Source: Erigeron canadensis
Lineage: Eukaryota > Streptophyta > Magnoliopsida > Asterales > Asteraceae
Direction of reading: 5' to 3'
Length of the DNA: 64,000 nt
Assembly: GCF_010389155.1 (NCBI RefSeq)
Contig: NC_057762.1
Coordinates: 37,446,055-37,510,054, forward strand
The notes under the pieces were generated by a model that had not been told where the DNA came from, did not search any database, and saw only the letters and a list, made by a program, of their open reading frames with translations. Both the position numbers and the translations under genes were made by a program. Positions 1 through 10,535 of this stretch are shown here, one piece after another (the stretch's first letter is position 1; the number at the start of each line of letters is the position of its first letter).

Positions 1-673
1 CTTTCTTCCACATCCCATTATCCCTATACAGCTCAATAATCCTACTATAAACAAACGAATCCGGCTCAAACCCGTCTTTTTTCATTTCATTTACAACCTC
101 CCACGAGTCTTTCAACCGTCCACTACTAACACAATACCCAAGTAGAATCTCATACGTTTCTCGATTCTTCCACACACCCATTTCATTCATCGACTCCACA
201 ACCTTATCCGCAAGCGTTAAAAGACCTTTTTTCAAAAACCCTTTAAGCAAAACATTAAAAAGTTTCAATCTTGGATGATAACCTAAGAAAACCATTTCTT
301 TGAAAATTGCCTCAATTTCGACTGTCCTGCCTGCACTTGCTAGTCCAGTTAACAAAGCTATATATGAAACATAACTTAAACGAAACCCTAAAGCTTCCAT
401 CTGAGATAAAAAGTCCATAGCTTTATCGATATTTCCTGTTTCGCAGAGGAAACGAATGTACCTGTTGGACAGCTCAGGTGAGAGCTCTTGTGAGGTTGTT
501 TGATCGATTTGGGTATCGAAAATCGGGCTTTTGATGGGGCTTGCTAGGAAAATTACTCTGTTTCTTTGGTGTGAAGATTTAAGGGTTTTGGGTTTTATGA
601 TGTGGGGTTTAAAGAAAAATGCAAACTGGGGTTTAGAGATTATAATAATGGAAGATAAGATAGCAATAGACAT
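1..673 (-). CDS. Pentatricopeptide repeat (PPR) protein, N-terminal part, runs off the window
   Basis: The reverse strand is open from an ATG at 671-673 to the window edge, giving 224 residues without an intron. It begins MSIAILSSIIII and continues with a basic, Ser-rich stretch that looks like an organelle transit peptide. From about residue 70 there are degenerate 35-residue helical repeats, for example ELSNRYIRFLCETGNIDKA, SYVSYIALLTGLASAGR and ETYEILLGYCVSSGRLKDS, which is the PPR pattern. PPR proteins bind organellar RNA for editing, splicing, stability or translation; the RNA target cannot be told from this fragment. The start was chosen because no in-frame ATG lies upstream and the reading frame then matches the repeats. 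The C-terminus, and so the P or PLS subclass, lies outside the window. Confidence 0.85.
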   Translation of the reverse strand, partial: MSIAILSSIIIISKPQFAFFFKPHIIKPKTLKSSHQRNRVIFLASPIKSPIFDTQIDQTTSQELSPELSNRYIRFLCETGNIDKAMDFLSQMEALGFRLSYVSYIALLTGLASAGRTVEIEAIFKEMVFLGYHPRLKLFNVLLKGFLKKGLLTLADKVVESMNEMGVWKNRETYEILLGYCVSSGRLKDSWEVVNEMKKDGFEPDSFVYSRIIELYRDNGMWKK

Positions 674-3242
674 GATTATAGCAAGTGCAAATATATTGAA
701 TGAATTTTCATGTAAAAAGGGAATTCTATAAAGATTAAAAAAAATAAAAATGGTTAAACATATGGAAGTTGAGTTCAGTTACATACCTTTAAAATGGGTC
801 TGTGAGGGAGCTTTGATTTTACAGAGAGATTGTAAAGACAAAGGATTTTGAAAAATATAAGTAAAGATAGTCTTCATGTAAGGTAGATTTAAGACGATGA
901 TTCCTGTCTAGATGAAATCTTTACCATTTCAAGACGCGGGTTCGAATTTTAAAACATTTGTTTATTCACTTTTCTATTTTCTAAAATGCAAATGTCTATT
1001 TTATCCATATTCAACTGCTACATCATATGTCTATTTTCCTGTTTCTTCATCCTTTTATTTCATTATTTCTTGTTCCTCATCATACATCAACCTTACTGAT
1101 TACTTTTAGGAAATCAGTTTCAGGTCAGCTGATTTATCTTTGTTTTTTCTTCCTTTCTTAGTTATCTATCTTATTCCAAATTTATAATCTTTTGTAGTTT
1201 TCAGAAATTGAGATCTCAGATTATTATGCTTTACACTCATACCTTCTAATCCCTTCTATCTTTACCATAGTGAGTGTTTGATAAAATGCGTAAATGAAAT
1301 AAGTTTATTTATCCCCAGTCTTTTGTTTATAGTATTGTTTGATGGTCCCTGAGATATAGCAAGTTTTTAATCGAAATATCGGTTACTCGATAAGTTAGAT
1401 TAAGCTAATTAACTGTTTTTTATATATGGTAATTCTTTCTGAAATAAGCAGAGTCAGAATTAGTGCTATGATACTTGCTATATAATCTGTCAAAATGAGC
1501 AGTAACACTTGAAACTGTGTTTTGGCTTATAAAATAGGTAATACGCAGATGAAATACACACCACCAAGGCACCAAATACCAACAATGGAGTGTGTATTAC
1601 GATGCATACGATACTCGATTTAGTTAGCATAAGAAAAATTGAAACTTTAGCTGCCGGTGGTATTTTTGACTTTGAAACCAGATAGGCAGATAGGTTGACC
1701 AGCTCATTTAAAAGGGTGTCGTTTGTTTTAGCTCGGAACACAATGTTAATCTGAGGTAACCTTTCTAGGCTACAATTTTGTAAAGTTATCTCTTTTTATT
1801 AAATATTTTAAGGAGAGTTTTTTACTTGGTTTTTCTTCGTAATTGTTCTTTATCTGTTTTGTGCTTCGTTGCCTTAATTGTGCCTGCGAAAATCATCAAG
1901 TTTTTGTATGCAGTTCTTTTGTTGTGCACTGCATTTTCTATATTGTAGGCATTATATTTTTTAACTTACAACTTTGGTGAGACTTTAATTATTGGATGCT
2001 TCACATGTTTTGCCTGTCATATGCTTCACATGGTATAGGTGAGGGGATTTTTTTGAGAATATAGGGCCTTTGTTCTTTGATTAGGAAGTTTGTGATCTAT
2101 AGTTGCGGAAATGTTGATTTTGCAGAAGTTAGGTCTGTTCCATATAAGAAGTTCTTTTTTTATGGTTCGACGTGTGTTTTTGAACATTAGGATTGAAGCT
2201 TCCCCTTAGTCTTTACTTGTAATAAAAATTAAGTTCTACTTTTAAGGTACAATTAAGTAAATTTCATTTGGTTGTGATATGAAACCAGTTAGTCTAGAAC
2301 ATGGTTCTCACGTTAATTTCATATAAAATATGACAATTCAGAAGATGTTTTGGGGGGCTTGCTAAGAAAAGTGTAGTAATTTTTAATATTAACGTAATAA
2401 CTCTTACCTTTAAGCTAAAGATATATGTTTGTTTCCTGGAAAGCAGGCAGTATATTTTGTAGGTGTGGTTAAGGCAAGATCATCATACACCTGTATAAAT
2501 TACATGATATAATAAATGTTTCCTCATGTTTTCAAACAAGACGGTTTTGTTCACCTTGGATTGTGATGCACTAAACAGTCCTTATACAGTTTAACCACAC
2601 TTGTCATGCTTCAGATTATCCCCTCCATCTTCTTGATTACTTTGTGCCATCTCATGAGCTCTTACTCGGCTTCATCCTTTCAGTTTTCTGCATTTTTTTT
2701 GTTTTGTTTTGTCCAATTATACTTAAATCTCTGATATCTGGTAGTTCATCTCTAGAAGACACGTATTTGTAGTGTTTACTTTGATGGTTTCTACCTATTT
2801 ATGATTGGAAGTTGAGATTGATTTAAATATTTGGTGGTAGAAATACTTCAATTTTATTCAAACCTCACATTGATATTGGGCTGAATCAAAAGTTGTCAGG
2901 TTGAATAGGTTGGTTGGTTCAGTTCAAAACAAAACGTAATTGGCGGGGGTAGTTCAGTTGGTGGATGGAACTTTCGACTGAAACAAGTCAAATTTGTTGC
3001 AGCCATACATAGTTATATTTCTTGTAGACATGTTTAATTATAGGATACTAGAAGATGCTTATATTTTAGAGTATTGTTATTTTCATTTTCTTTTATATGC
3101 ACTGCCTCTGTTTATTTCCAATAACTATCCAGCGTTATACTTGTTAGATCATCTGTTCCAGAATGAATTTTGGTTTTCAGAATGGCAAAATGATATTCCA
3201 GAAAAGAAGTAATTTAATTTAGGATTAAATTGCTGATATCAG
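674..3242. promoter_or_regulatory. Shared upstream region of the divergent PPR and TAF9 genes
   Basis: This 2.6-kb stretch separates two divergent start codons and carries no supported coding exon. The sequence just before the TAF9 ATG has a splice acceptor (CAG at 3240-3242, then GTTTGAGG and the ATG), so TAF9 probably has a 5'-UTR intron and its promoter lies well upstream, perhaps near the PPR promoter. Short open frames here (912-1109 +, 1490-1741 -, 2994-3212 +) lack motifs or splice context. I see no clear TATA box that can be tied to a start. Confidence 0.35.
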
Positions 3243-3251
3243 GTTTGAGGA

Positions 3252-3911
3252 ATGGCTGATGGAGAAGAGGACTTGCCAAGGGATGCCAAGATAGTTAAAA
3301 CATTGCTGAAATCAATGGGGGTTGAGAACTACGAACCACGTGTTATTCACCAGTTTCTAGAACTTTGGTATCGGTATGTGGTAGATGTGCTGACAGATGC
3401 ACAGGTATACTCAGAACATGCTGGAAAGTCAACTATTGATTCTGATGATGTCAAACTAGCTATTCAGTCTAAAGTGAATTTCAGTTTCTCACAACCCCCT
3501 CCACGAGAGGTAATCCACTAAATTTTACTTGGATATTTGCTTCATGTGTTGCTCATGTATACTGTTATATTACATGGGTTTTTTTTTTGAAAGGCTCTTT
3601 TCCATTTTCTTTTTCTTCTTTTGGTTGGAAAGGTCCTGCTAGAATTGGCAAGGAACAGGAACAAAATTCCATTGCCAAAGTCGATAAATACACCAGGAAT
3701 GGCCTTGCCTCCAGAGTCAGACACCTTGATCAGTCCAAATTACCAGCTTGTGATATCAAAGAAGCGAACAAGTGAAGCTGTTGAAGAAACAGAGGAAGAC
3801 GAAGAAGGTAGTGATTCTAAGATGAACCCATCACAAGAACAGAGGAATGACTTGACCCAGAATCCCGGTCAACGAGTTTCTTTTCCTCTTGGCTCCAAAC
3901 GCTCTAGGTGA
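3252..3911 (+). CDS. TAF9: Transcription initiation factor TFIID subunit 9 (TAF9)
   Basis: Two coding exons, 3252-3509 and 3633-3911, joined in phase 0 (PPPRE then [10 protein letters not shown]), give 178 residues, close to the usual plant TAF9 length. Residues about 8-85 are the histone fold: [23 protein letters not shown], then [24 protein letters not shown] and [14 protein letters not shown]. The [15 protein letters not shown] segment follows the fold, as in the family. The tail is acidic ([16 protein letters not shown]) and ends in SKRSR. TAF9 pairs with TAF6 through the histone fold in TFIID and SAGA complexes at RNA polymerase II core promoters. The gene lies alone and is divergent from the PPR gene. 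No anomalies were seen. Confidence 0.95.
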
Positions 3912-4685
3912 ACCATGTGTTAAGTTTGATTTTACTTGTTTTACAAATTGGAAATTCACGTAATGTTGATCTTCAAATCACTTATGATATATACTGATTA
4001 CATAGAGAGAATGTTGGTAAATGTTTTATATGAAAGTAAGAGAAACTCAAACTTTGGGATGTTTCTTAAATTATTGTGTTGTTTATTCTCTATGTAAGTG
4101 TATTCATGAATACAGGGTCCAATAACTGATTGATATCATTGAAAATGAATGCAAACAAAATCTTTCACAAATACAGTACCATCATTTAGCATCCAATAAA
4201 CCATCATTGAAGATCCCTTGTGTGTACATTTCTATTTATATATCCGAGTATGAGAGTATAGGTTATTTGCCTTTTCTCATTTCTAGTTAGTAAAGAAGTC
4301 TTTACAGTTCATATATATGTACCCGTTCTCTCGCCTTTAATTGATCAATTGGGGGACTAGCAGAGGCTAAGATCACAAAGAAATTATGGGTTAAATCAAG
4401 AACCTGTATTTCCCAGTTACTGTGACATGTTAAAAGAGTAAGCAGAATACGTTGCATTACAGATCTGATCCTCCCCCCTGGTTACAACAAAACCCCAAGA
4501 CCAGAGCCATAGGAATTCCAACGAGATAAGGTTTTAACGAAGAACCTGAAAGAATTGTTTGTATTGTATGTGGCGAAATAAAGTAGAAGGGTGATTCATT
4601 TAACATAGTCAACTAGTTCCTTTTTGTTACCAAATGCGTATCCAATGGCAGAACTAGAGCAGAAAAAAGGGGTAATGGTTATGAT
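3912..4685. other. TAF9 3' flank without a gene
   Basis: AT-rich sequence with no supported gene. It contains a 24-base motif, AATAACTGATTGATATCATTGA with flanks, near 4119-4150. The same motif recurs at about 11018-11040 in the gene-poor region downstream. Confidence 0.4.
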
Positions 4686-7366
4686 TGTCACACCCCACCT
4701 TAGGCGGAATCGTAGGATATGACGAAAAGATATAGTTATAGCACATGGACTTTATAATAGAGTCATACTAAATGAAATTCAAATAAATGTAATTTTCACA
4801 AACGGAAAGTCTAGGCAACACGCCTCAAATAGCAAAGAAGTAACAATTGCAAATAGTGTTCAATGTTTCACATGCAATCTAGGAGTCCATGAAGGATCTC
4901 TTTATTGGTCTTCCTAAAGTCCATAAGCTCAATCTTCTTAAGCATTGTTATCACCTGAAAATGAATGCTCGAAAATGTCAACATAACGTTGGTGAGTTCG
5001 TAGGTTTAAAGGAATACAAATGAGTTTGCTGTGCATGATATATCAAGTTTTGGACAATAGTGTAAATATAAACATGTAGTAGCATACTAAATACTGATCA
5101 ATGCCATCATAATTATCCAACAACACAATCCCCATCACTCCTGTTAACAACTCAATCATGCTTTAAATACCAACAACTACCAGCTGGAGTATAAAGTTGG
5201 TTGATAATTTTCCAATAGTCTTCAATAGATATCAACAGACATCTATTGCATCATAGAATCAACACAAACAAGCTAGCATACACATTTCATAATTACACGT
5301 ATTTGTCCAAGAAAACAAAAAAGTTTTGGCACAACTACTAAAGAAATGAAAAGTGTTTTGAGCATCATTTTCCCCTAAACAAATAAAATAAAAAGGGGCC
5401 ACGAAACTCACCTCAACAAGCAAGTAGTTATGCAAAGTCCAACAAGGTCGCTAGAATCTACACAACATATATATGAACAAGTTACAATTATGGACATGGT
5501 CAAGAACCATCCATTGTAACCCGTATTTGATGATATATACATATATGGCTACTTTCAAAATATTCCCAACTGATTTGTCATCTATTATTAAGTTACAAGT
5601 CACATAACTTAATATAGAGTATTTGTTTTAATGATTTATGATTTAGTTCTACAAGCTCTTATTCGCTGAAATTTTTGGTAACTTTATCAATTTTATTCTA
5701 GATCACCCGAACTAACCAAGTCCTTAAATTTTTACCACAGTAACTTTTATGTGTTAGATACTTAAATGAATTTTTACAGAATTTATTTTGTTCTTGAACT
5801 ATTTTTAAAAATTCGATAATTACAGACTAGTTAATAAATTCACTGTTTGCGCACAGAAAAATTTTATAAAAGTTAAGAGCCTTCGAAGTTTCAAAAAAAA
5901 TCCAAATTTTTACTGTACACTCTTAACATCTTAAAAATGTTTCTGGAAAAAAATAATCTTCCAGTTCATAAAATCGACCAAGATATGACTATTTGAAGTC
6001 GACCTAAATCTGTTCTGAAAACTCAGCTTTGCGCAGTTTTGTTATAAAATTCGTTTGACAACCTTAAACTTCATATTTTGACACGAAACCACTTCCACCA
6101 GAAAGTAGACTTCCTGAAATTAATTTTAGACACCAAAAACGTGACTTAACCATCTTCCATGACCAAGATACGACATTTCAAAGTTAACAAACAGAATCTG
6201 TCCAGATTCTGAAATAACCCAAACTTACTGTTTTAAAGACTACTACAACTAATATTCATATATAAACTTTCAAATCTTTCCAACACCTTTTTACATATGT
6301 TATTATGATTTTCATGCCTTCATAATTGAATTTCTCTAATTACATTAATTATTATAATACAATAAATACATAAACTTTTAACATTAATATTATTTATACT
6401 TCAAGCTTTTGATTTAACCTTAAAAAAAAACCTTTTCATTCATTATTATAAATTTGCCATAATATATATTCATCAAATAGGTTACTTATAAATAAAAATT
6501 AATAAAGAAAAGAAAATATATGCTTATATATATATATTTAATAAATAAAAAGACTAATATATATGAAAAGAGAATATAAGTGATTTTACCCCAAGATTGA
6601 TGATCTTCTTCTTAGATACCTTAAAAAAAGAATAGAATATAATCTTAAGAATTTTATTATTAATTGTAATTTAAATCAAGATTCAATAGAATTATAATTA
6701 AACTTACTAAAGTTTGCTTTGACAATGAGATGATTAATAAAAAAAAATTAAAAAAAATTTGATGTTGTGGTGCTTTGGTGTTGATCGACCAAAGAGAAGA
6801 AAAAGAATCAAAAAAAGGTTTTGGTTTTTTTTTATTATTATTATTTAGGTTATAGTTATTATATATATATATATATATATGGAGATAAATGTTTTAGTTA
6901 GTTTATGATTAGACTTAATGCAACATAAGAATTCTAATGGAATTAAAATTCCTTGCTCACCATAAATTGTTGTAATATATATATGACTAAAATTTTTTAC
7001 TAAACATATGATATTTTACTATTACTATTACCATCTTACTACTTATACTAATTATATATTATTTTCATAATTATTGATTTCGTTCACCGCTAAATAGCGT
7101 ATACTAATTTATCAATGTCTAGAAATAAATATGACTAACAACTACAAGTCTAGAAATTACGGGGATAGTTATAGTCATCTATGTTTAGGAATATCAAATA
7201 TCTCAATCCTAAACTTTTGAAATTCAAGTAATAGAAATCCCATATTGGAAATGATCACCACATTTCTATGCTTGTTATACTATATAGGCATATTGACTAG
7301 TCAAGAAATTGGAATGTAAGTTAGAGACTATAATAAATTACCAGTTTTGGTGACGGATGTCACAGT
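4686..7366 (+). mobile_element. LTR-retrotransposon-like segment (probable long LTR, Ty3/Gypsy type)
   Basis: The segment opens with TGTCACACCCCACC and closes with GACGGATGTCACA. The TG...CA ends and the TGTCACACC opening are common at long Gypsy LTRs of dicots. Inside, the phrase AATGTCAACATAACGTTGGTG (near 4974-4994) also resembles such LTRs. The 2.7 kb is very AT-rich (for example 6300-6560 and a TA run at 6861-6881) and has no gag or pol reading frame. After the end comes TCTCCCCTACTTGAGAGAAT, which I associate with the same repeat family but cannot place as a primer-binding site. No matching target duplication was seen, so the true borders may differ. Confidence 0.4.
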
Positions 7367-7870
7367 CTCCCCTACTTGAGAGAATTTCGTCTCGAAATTC
7401 AGTGGAGTTATTGTTAAAATCCATAACTGAATAATTGTGGATGTTTGTTTTTCATCTAATGCTATTTCGCAACCCTCTTCCTTACCACCTCCATTCTACG
7501 GTTAATATTCTTATATTTGTAGCTAACCTACCACACTACCAACACACTGACGTGCCAGATACCTACCGTAACCATACACAGTACTTATCCACATTGATAT
7601 ATATATATATATATATTTATATATATCTTGATTCCCTTGCTCATAAGGTACGTTTAGTGCTCGTTAATGGTTCCATTGAAGATTAACGATAAGTTTTATA
7701 ATGTTTTAGTTTCTATATAATTTGATTACTAATCTAAACTGTTACTCTACGCAAATATAACTTACGGTATTTGAATCCAATATTCGCTTCTAGTGATAAA
7801 TGTGAAGTTTCGTCAACAAGACATTTCTTAGGATTCGTCACATGAAATTTATCATAATTATGTTTAACTC
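7367..7870. other. Gene-free stretch between the LTR-like repeat and the RPN10 pseudogene
   Basis: No coding signal was seen. It holds a TA microsatellite at about 7595-7617 and the repeat-family phrase that follows the LTR-like segment. Confidence 0.4.
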
Positions 7871-8013
7871 ATAAAGTGAGAGGACCTTGGGCGTAATTTT
7901 CTACACTCTATTTTGTTTCTCAGCTAATTCATTCCCCAATTTTCCCTCGTAAATACATTTCGTCTGTCTAGGGTTTGATAATTGATAAATATAAATGTCT
8001 GTTTGTTGATCTA
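7871..8013 (+). repeat. Upstream copy of a diverged direct repeat (partner 9482-9657)
   Basis: AGTGAGAGGACCTTGGGCGT at 7875 onward is matched by AGTAAGAGGACCTTCTGCGT at 9484. Both copies continue through CCAATTTTC, TAAATACA, TTCGTCTAGGGTTTGAT and GTCTGTTTGTTGATCTA. The first copy sits where the promoter and 5' UTR of the RPN10-like pseudogene would be, so the second marks a duplicated 5' end. Confidence 0.6.
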
Positions 8014-8244
8014 ATAATAATAATGATTCTTTGATAATTTCAGGTGTTAATTGATCCTAATTCGTTTTTTCCAAACCATCTGCTGTAAGTAATTTTTTTT
8101 TAAAATTTATTTTAATATTTTCAAACGATAAATTCTCATCGTATTTTCCGCTCGATCATGTATGATTTATTATTTTCTAGATGATGATGTTTTCAATTTT
8201 ACGGCTTTGATGATCTTTTTTTTTTTTTTTTAAATTTCAGGTGC

Positions 8245-9292
8245 ATGATGGCGACGCCACCGCCCCCTGAGGTACGTGTGTTTTCATCTTCTTCTTTTTT
8301 TTTTTTTTAATTTTTAAACTCGTAATCCTTCTTTCTTGCTGTTCAATTAAAATTACAAAACTAACTAAATGTGTGTGTGTGTGTGTGTGTGTGTGTTTCA
8401 GTTTACAATTATCTGTATTGACAATGGTCGGAGGGCTTTACAAAACAGAGAAATCTACCACGCTCAACTTAAGGGTGCTAGAAACTATTGTGAAACTTTA
8501 TTGAAAGTTGGTGTATATATATATATTTTATATCATTATATTGTTTTATATTGTGTTTTGTTATTTATGTTTTGTGAAACTCTCTTTTCTTTCTTTTTTC
8601 TTAAAGTTTAGTCCAGGGAGTCTTGTGAGCATAGTCACTATGAGCACTGAAAGTGATGTCATACTGGCTCCTGCTAATATATATGGCTGAACTGATAATG
8701 TCTATGCTTGCTTCTCAGATGTACCTTGTCACCTTAGCGGTGAGACAGACTTTTTCGAGGCGTTGATCCATGCATGTTGAGCTTTTTCCCGTGGTGCTGC
8801 CCCAAAGATGAAAAGAAGGTTACTTATGTTTGTTGGAAGGTATGTAATCCTATATATATATGTTTGCTAATCAAGTAATTGTGTTCTTTTTACTGCTGCT
8901 AGCTAGGACTATAAATCTAAGTCTTAGCTAGGGATGCAAACTCATTTGGAAAGGAGCTGAAAGAGAAACGTGTAGCTTTGGATGTTTTCAACTTCTGTTA
9001 TTTGGAAAACAACCCACTTATTCCTTTAAATAACAAGGCTGGTGAATACCATTATGCGAGGACGGAGCTTCAGAATCTTGTTGCTAATGCCAATTCTGAA
9101 GGCAACAGCCACATGGAAGATATTGTAGATGAATATGAATCTTCTGTTCATGGCACCCTAAAAAAGCGTCTCCATTACCTAGAGAAGAAAGTTGCTGCAG
9201 ACGTTGAGAATAAAAGTGATGCGGATGGGAAGAATAAAAGTGTTGAAGCAATGGAGTTGGAATCGTCGAAGAATCTCCAATTTGGTAAATGA
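8245..9292 (+). pseudogene. 26S proteasome ubiquitin receptor RPN10-like pseudogene
   Basis: Four exon-like blocks (8245-8271, 8402-8506, 8607-8839, 8932-9292) join in phase and follow the von Willebrand-A domain of RPN10/PSMD4. In order they read TIICIDNGRR, then SLVSIVTMSTESDVILAPA (family NTVGVLTM...VTPTSD), then SGETDFFEALIHAC (family GGEINLTAAIQVA), then RRLLMFVGR (RIIVFAG), then LKEKRVALDVFNF (LKKNSVALDIVDF) and NSEGNSHM (NNDNSHI). Two in-frame TGA codons interrupt the third block, at 8688-8690 and 8778-8780, 90 bases apart, with no intron that would remove them. The C-terminal ubiquitin-interacting motifs are absent and the tail ends in a charged, partly duplicated segment. In the family this protein captures ubiquitinated substrates on the 19S cap. 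Here I infer a non-functional relic; selenocysteine or readthrough use is very unlikely in a plant. Confidence 0.8.
8370..8397. repeat. (TG)n microsatellite in RPN10-like pseudogene intron 1
   Basis: About fourteen TG units lie directly before the second exon block, forming its polypyrimidine-free acceptor region. Similar simple runs occur at 13038-13061 (TA) and 16459-16479 (TG). Confidence 0.9.
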
Positions 9293-9440
9293 GAGTTGGA
9301 GCGGTACTGTCCGAGCCTGGAGAACTTAGGGAAGAACTAAAGTGTTGAAGCAATCGAGTTGGAATCGCCGAACCTCCAAAACGAGGGTTAGAGCGGTGTT
9401 CGATCCAGTCTGGAGAACATAATAAAGAAAATGGTGTTGC
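9228..9440 (+). repeat. Imperfect tandem duplication (about 105 bp, two copies) at the pseudogene 3' end
   Basis: GTGTTGAAGCAATGGAGTTG near 9239 recurs as GTGTTGAAGCAATCGAGTTG near 9341. The following phrases (GGAATCG..GAA, CTCCAA, AG.GTTGGAGCGGT / AGGGTTAGAGCGGT, CTGGAGAAC) keep the same order in both copies. The stop of the pseudogene frame lies in copy one. Confidence 0.65.
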
Positions 9441-9481
9441 CGATGAGAAACACAATAAGTAGAGGGGATTAAAGAGATTTA

Positions 9482-9778
9482 AGTAAGAGGACCTTCTGCG
9501 TAATTTACTACTCCCTCTTACTCTCGGCTATATCAATCTCCAATTTTCTATCATAAATACAATTCGTCTAGGGTTTGATTGTGCATCATCATCTTATTTC
9601 ATTCGATCGATCCTTAGATAGATAATTTAACTTTTTAAGGGTCTGTTTGTTGATCTATATGCAATCTATAATAACTAAATTACCTTGGAATCTTGGTTTG
9701 TGTGTGTGTATGTATGCCAACCAATTAAGTAATTGTTTCTTTGCTGCTAAGGCCAATAAGTATAGTTTCTACACTAGT

Positions 9779-9780
<2 letters not shown>
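9482..9780 (+). pseudogene. Second, internally deleted copy of the RPN10-like locus
   Basis: 9482-9657 repeats the 5' flank of the pseudogene (7871-8013). It is followed directly by 9700-9770, which resembles the pseudogene's third intron (GCCAACCAATTAAGTAATTG versus GCTAATCAAGTAATTG at 8866; then CTTTGCTGCTAAGGCCAATAAGTATA versus TACTGCTGCTAGCTAGGACTATAA). The exons in between are missing, so this looks like a tandem duplicate with a large internal deletion. No coding potential remains. Confidence 0.5.

Positions 9781-9812
<32 letters not shown>
9781..9812. repeat. Poly(G) run of 32 bases
   Basis: An uninterrupted run of 32 G residues sits at the end of the deleted RPN10-like copy. Such runs are unstable, can form G-quadruplex structures, and are often mis-sized by sequencing, so the length may be an assembly artefact. 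Confidence 0.95.
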
Positions 9813-9813
<1 letters not shown>

Positions 9814-10085
9814 ATGGAAATGCATTAAAAAATAAATGGTATAGCCGTAAATAATTCTAACTTGTTTGGCATAATAAATGGGGAATACCATCAAGGGAGA
9901 GGGAGGAGGTTGGCCGGTGTACTCTTTATGTTACTGCCACATAATAGACGTTAAACATCCATCTTCTGTTTGTGAGATCCTATATACGAGTATCCATTTC
10001 TATATTAGAAAAAGGATCTCCTTTACCTTGATCAGAAAAATACTGAGAGAATGTTGATGGTAAACAGTTGGAACCGTCTCAGTAG

Positions 10086-10391
10086 GAGAGTGTTAATGCT
10101 GATACACCCGGAATCCAAAATATAAATCCAAAGTGGGAGCGATGTTACAATGAGAAGAATAAAACCACTGTAAGTGATGAAATTATCCTACCACCGGGAA
10201 TCAAACAATACCCAACAAAAAACTCCCCTTCTCTCCCGGAAGAAATTTCAGCTATGAGATCGAGGAAACTTCCCCAAAAGAGAAATCTAAGGTTGAAACA
10301 AGAATTGGAAATCTCTTGCGAAGATCAGAAGTATCAAGCCAACATTCCCCCTTGTGACAAATACGAGTTGAAGCTTGGAGAGAATGAACAG
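10086..10391 (+). CDS. Unidentified exon-like ORF, hypothetical
   Basis: The frame is open from 10086 (after TCTCAGTAG, where CAG or TAG could be an acceptor) to CAG at 10391. GTGAGATG follows, a good splice donor. It reads ESVNADTPGIQNINPKWERC ... LPPGIKQYPTK ... LRLKQELEISCEDQKYQ ... YELKLGENEQ, a hydrophilic 102-residue segment. The composition is protein-like rather than AT-biased noise, but I do not recognise the family and found no convincing partner exons. GTTCATTACTCAGG after TTTTTAAGCAG at about 10871 is a possible continuation that stops after 14 codons. It may be a gene remnant. Confidence 0.3.
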
Positions 10392-10535
10392 GTGAGATGC
10401 ACGTGTGTTGCTAATTGTATTCGTTTTCCTGCTGTTGAATTGTTTATGATTGTTTGCAAAACAAAACCATGGTATGAATCAATGTGTTATCATCATGGAA
10501 TTGTTAACTTTTGCCACAAGTGTGTGTTTGAATGA

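Noticed and set aside
896..960. Possible tRNA or SINE B box (GACGCGGGTTCGAATTT)
   Set aside because: No matching A box at the right distance and no cloverleaf pairing; probably chance or a badly decayed SINE.
1490..1741. 83-codon reverse frame upstream of TAF9 with a hydrophobic C-terminal half
   Set aside because: No recognisable family and no promoter or splice support; it lies in the probable 5' region or leader intron of TAF9.
8244..8690. Short functional protein from the first exons of the RPN10-like locus
   Set aside because: It would stop after about 71 residues, in the middle of the vWA fold, so a stable product is unlikely; kept only as a speculation in the finding.
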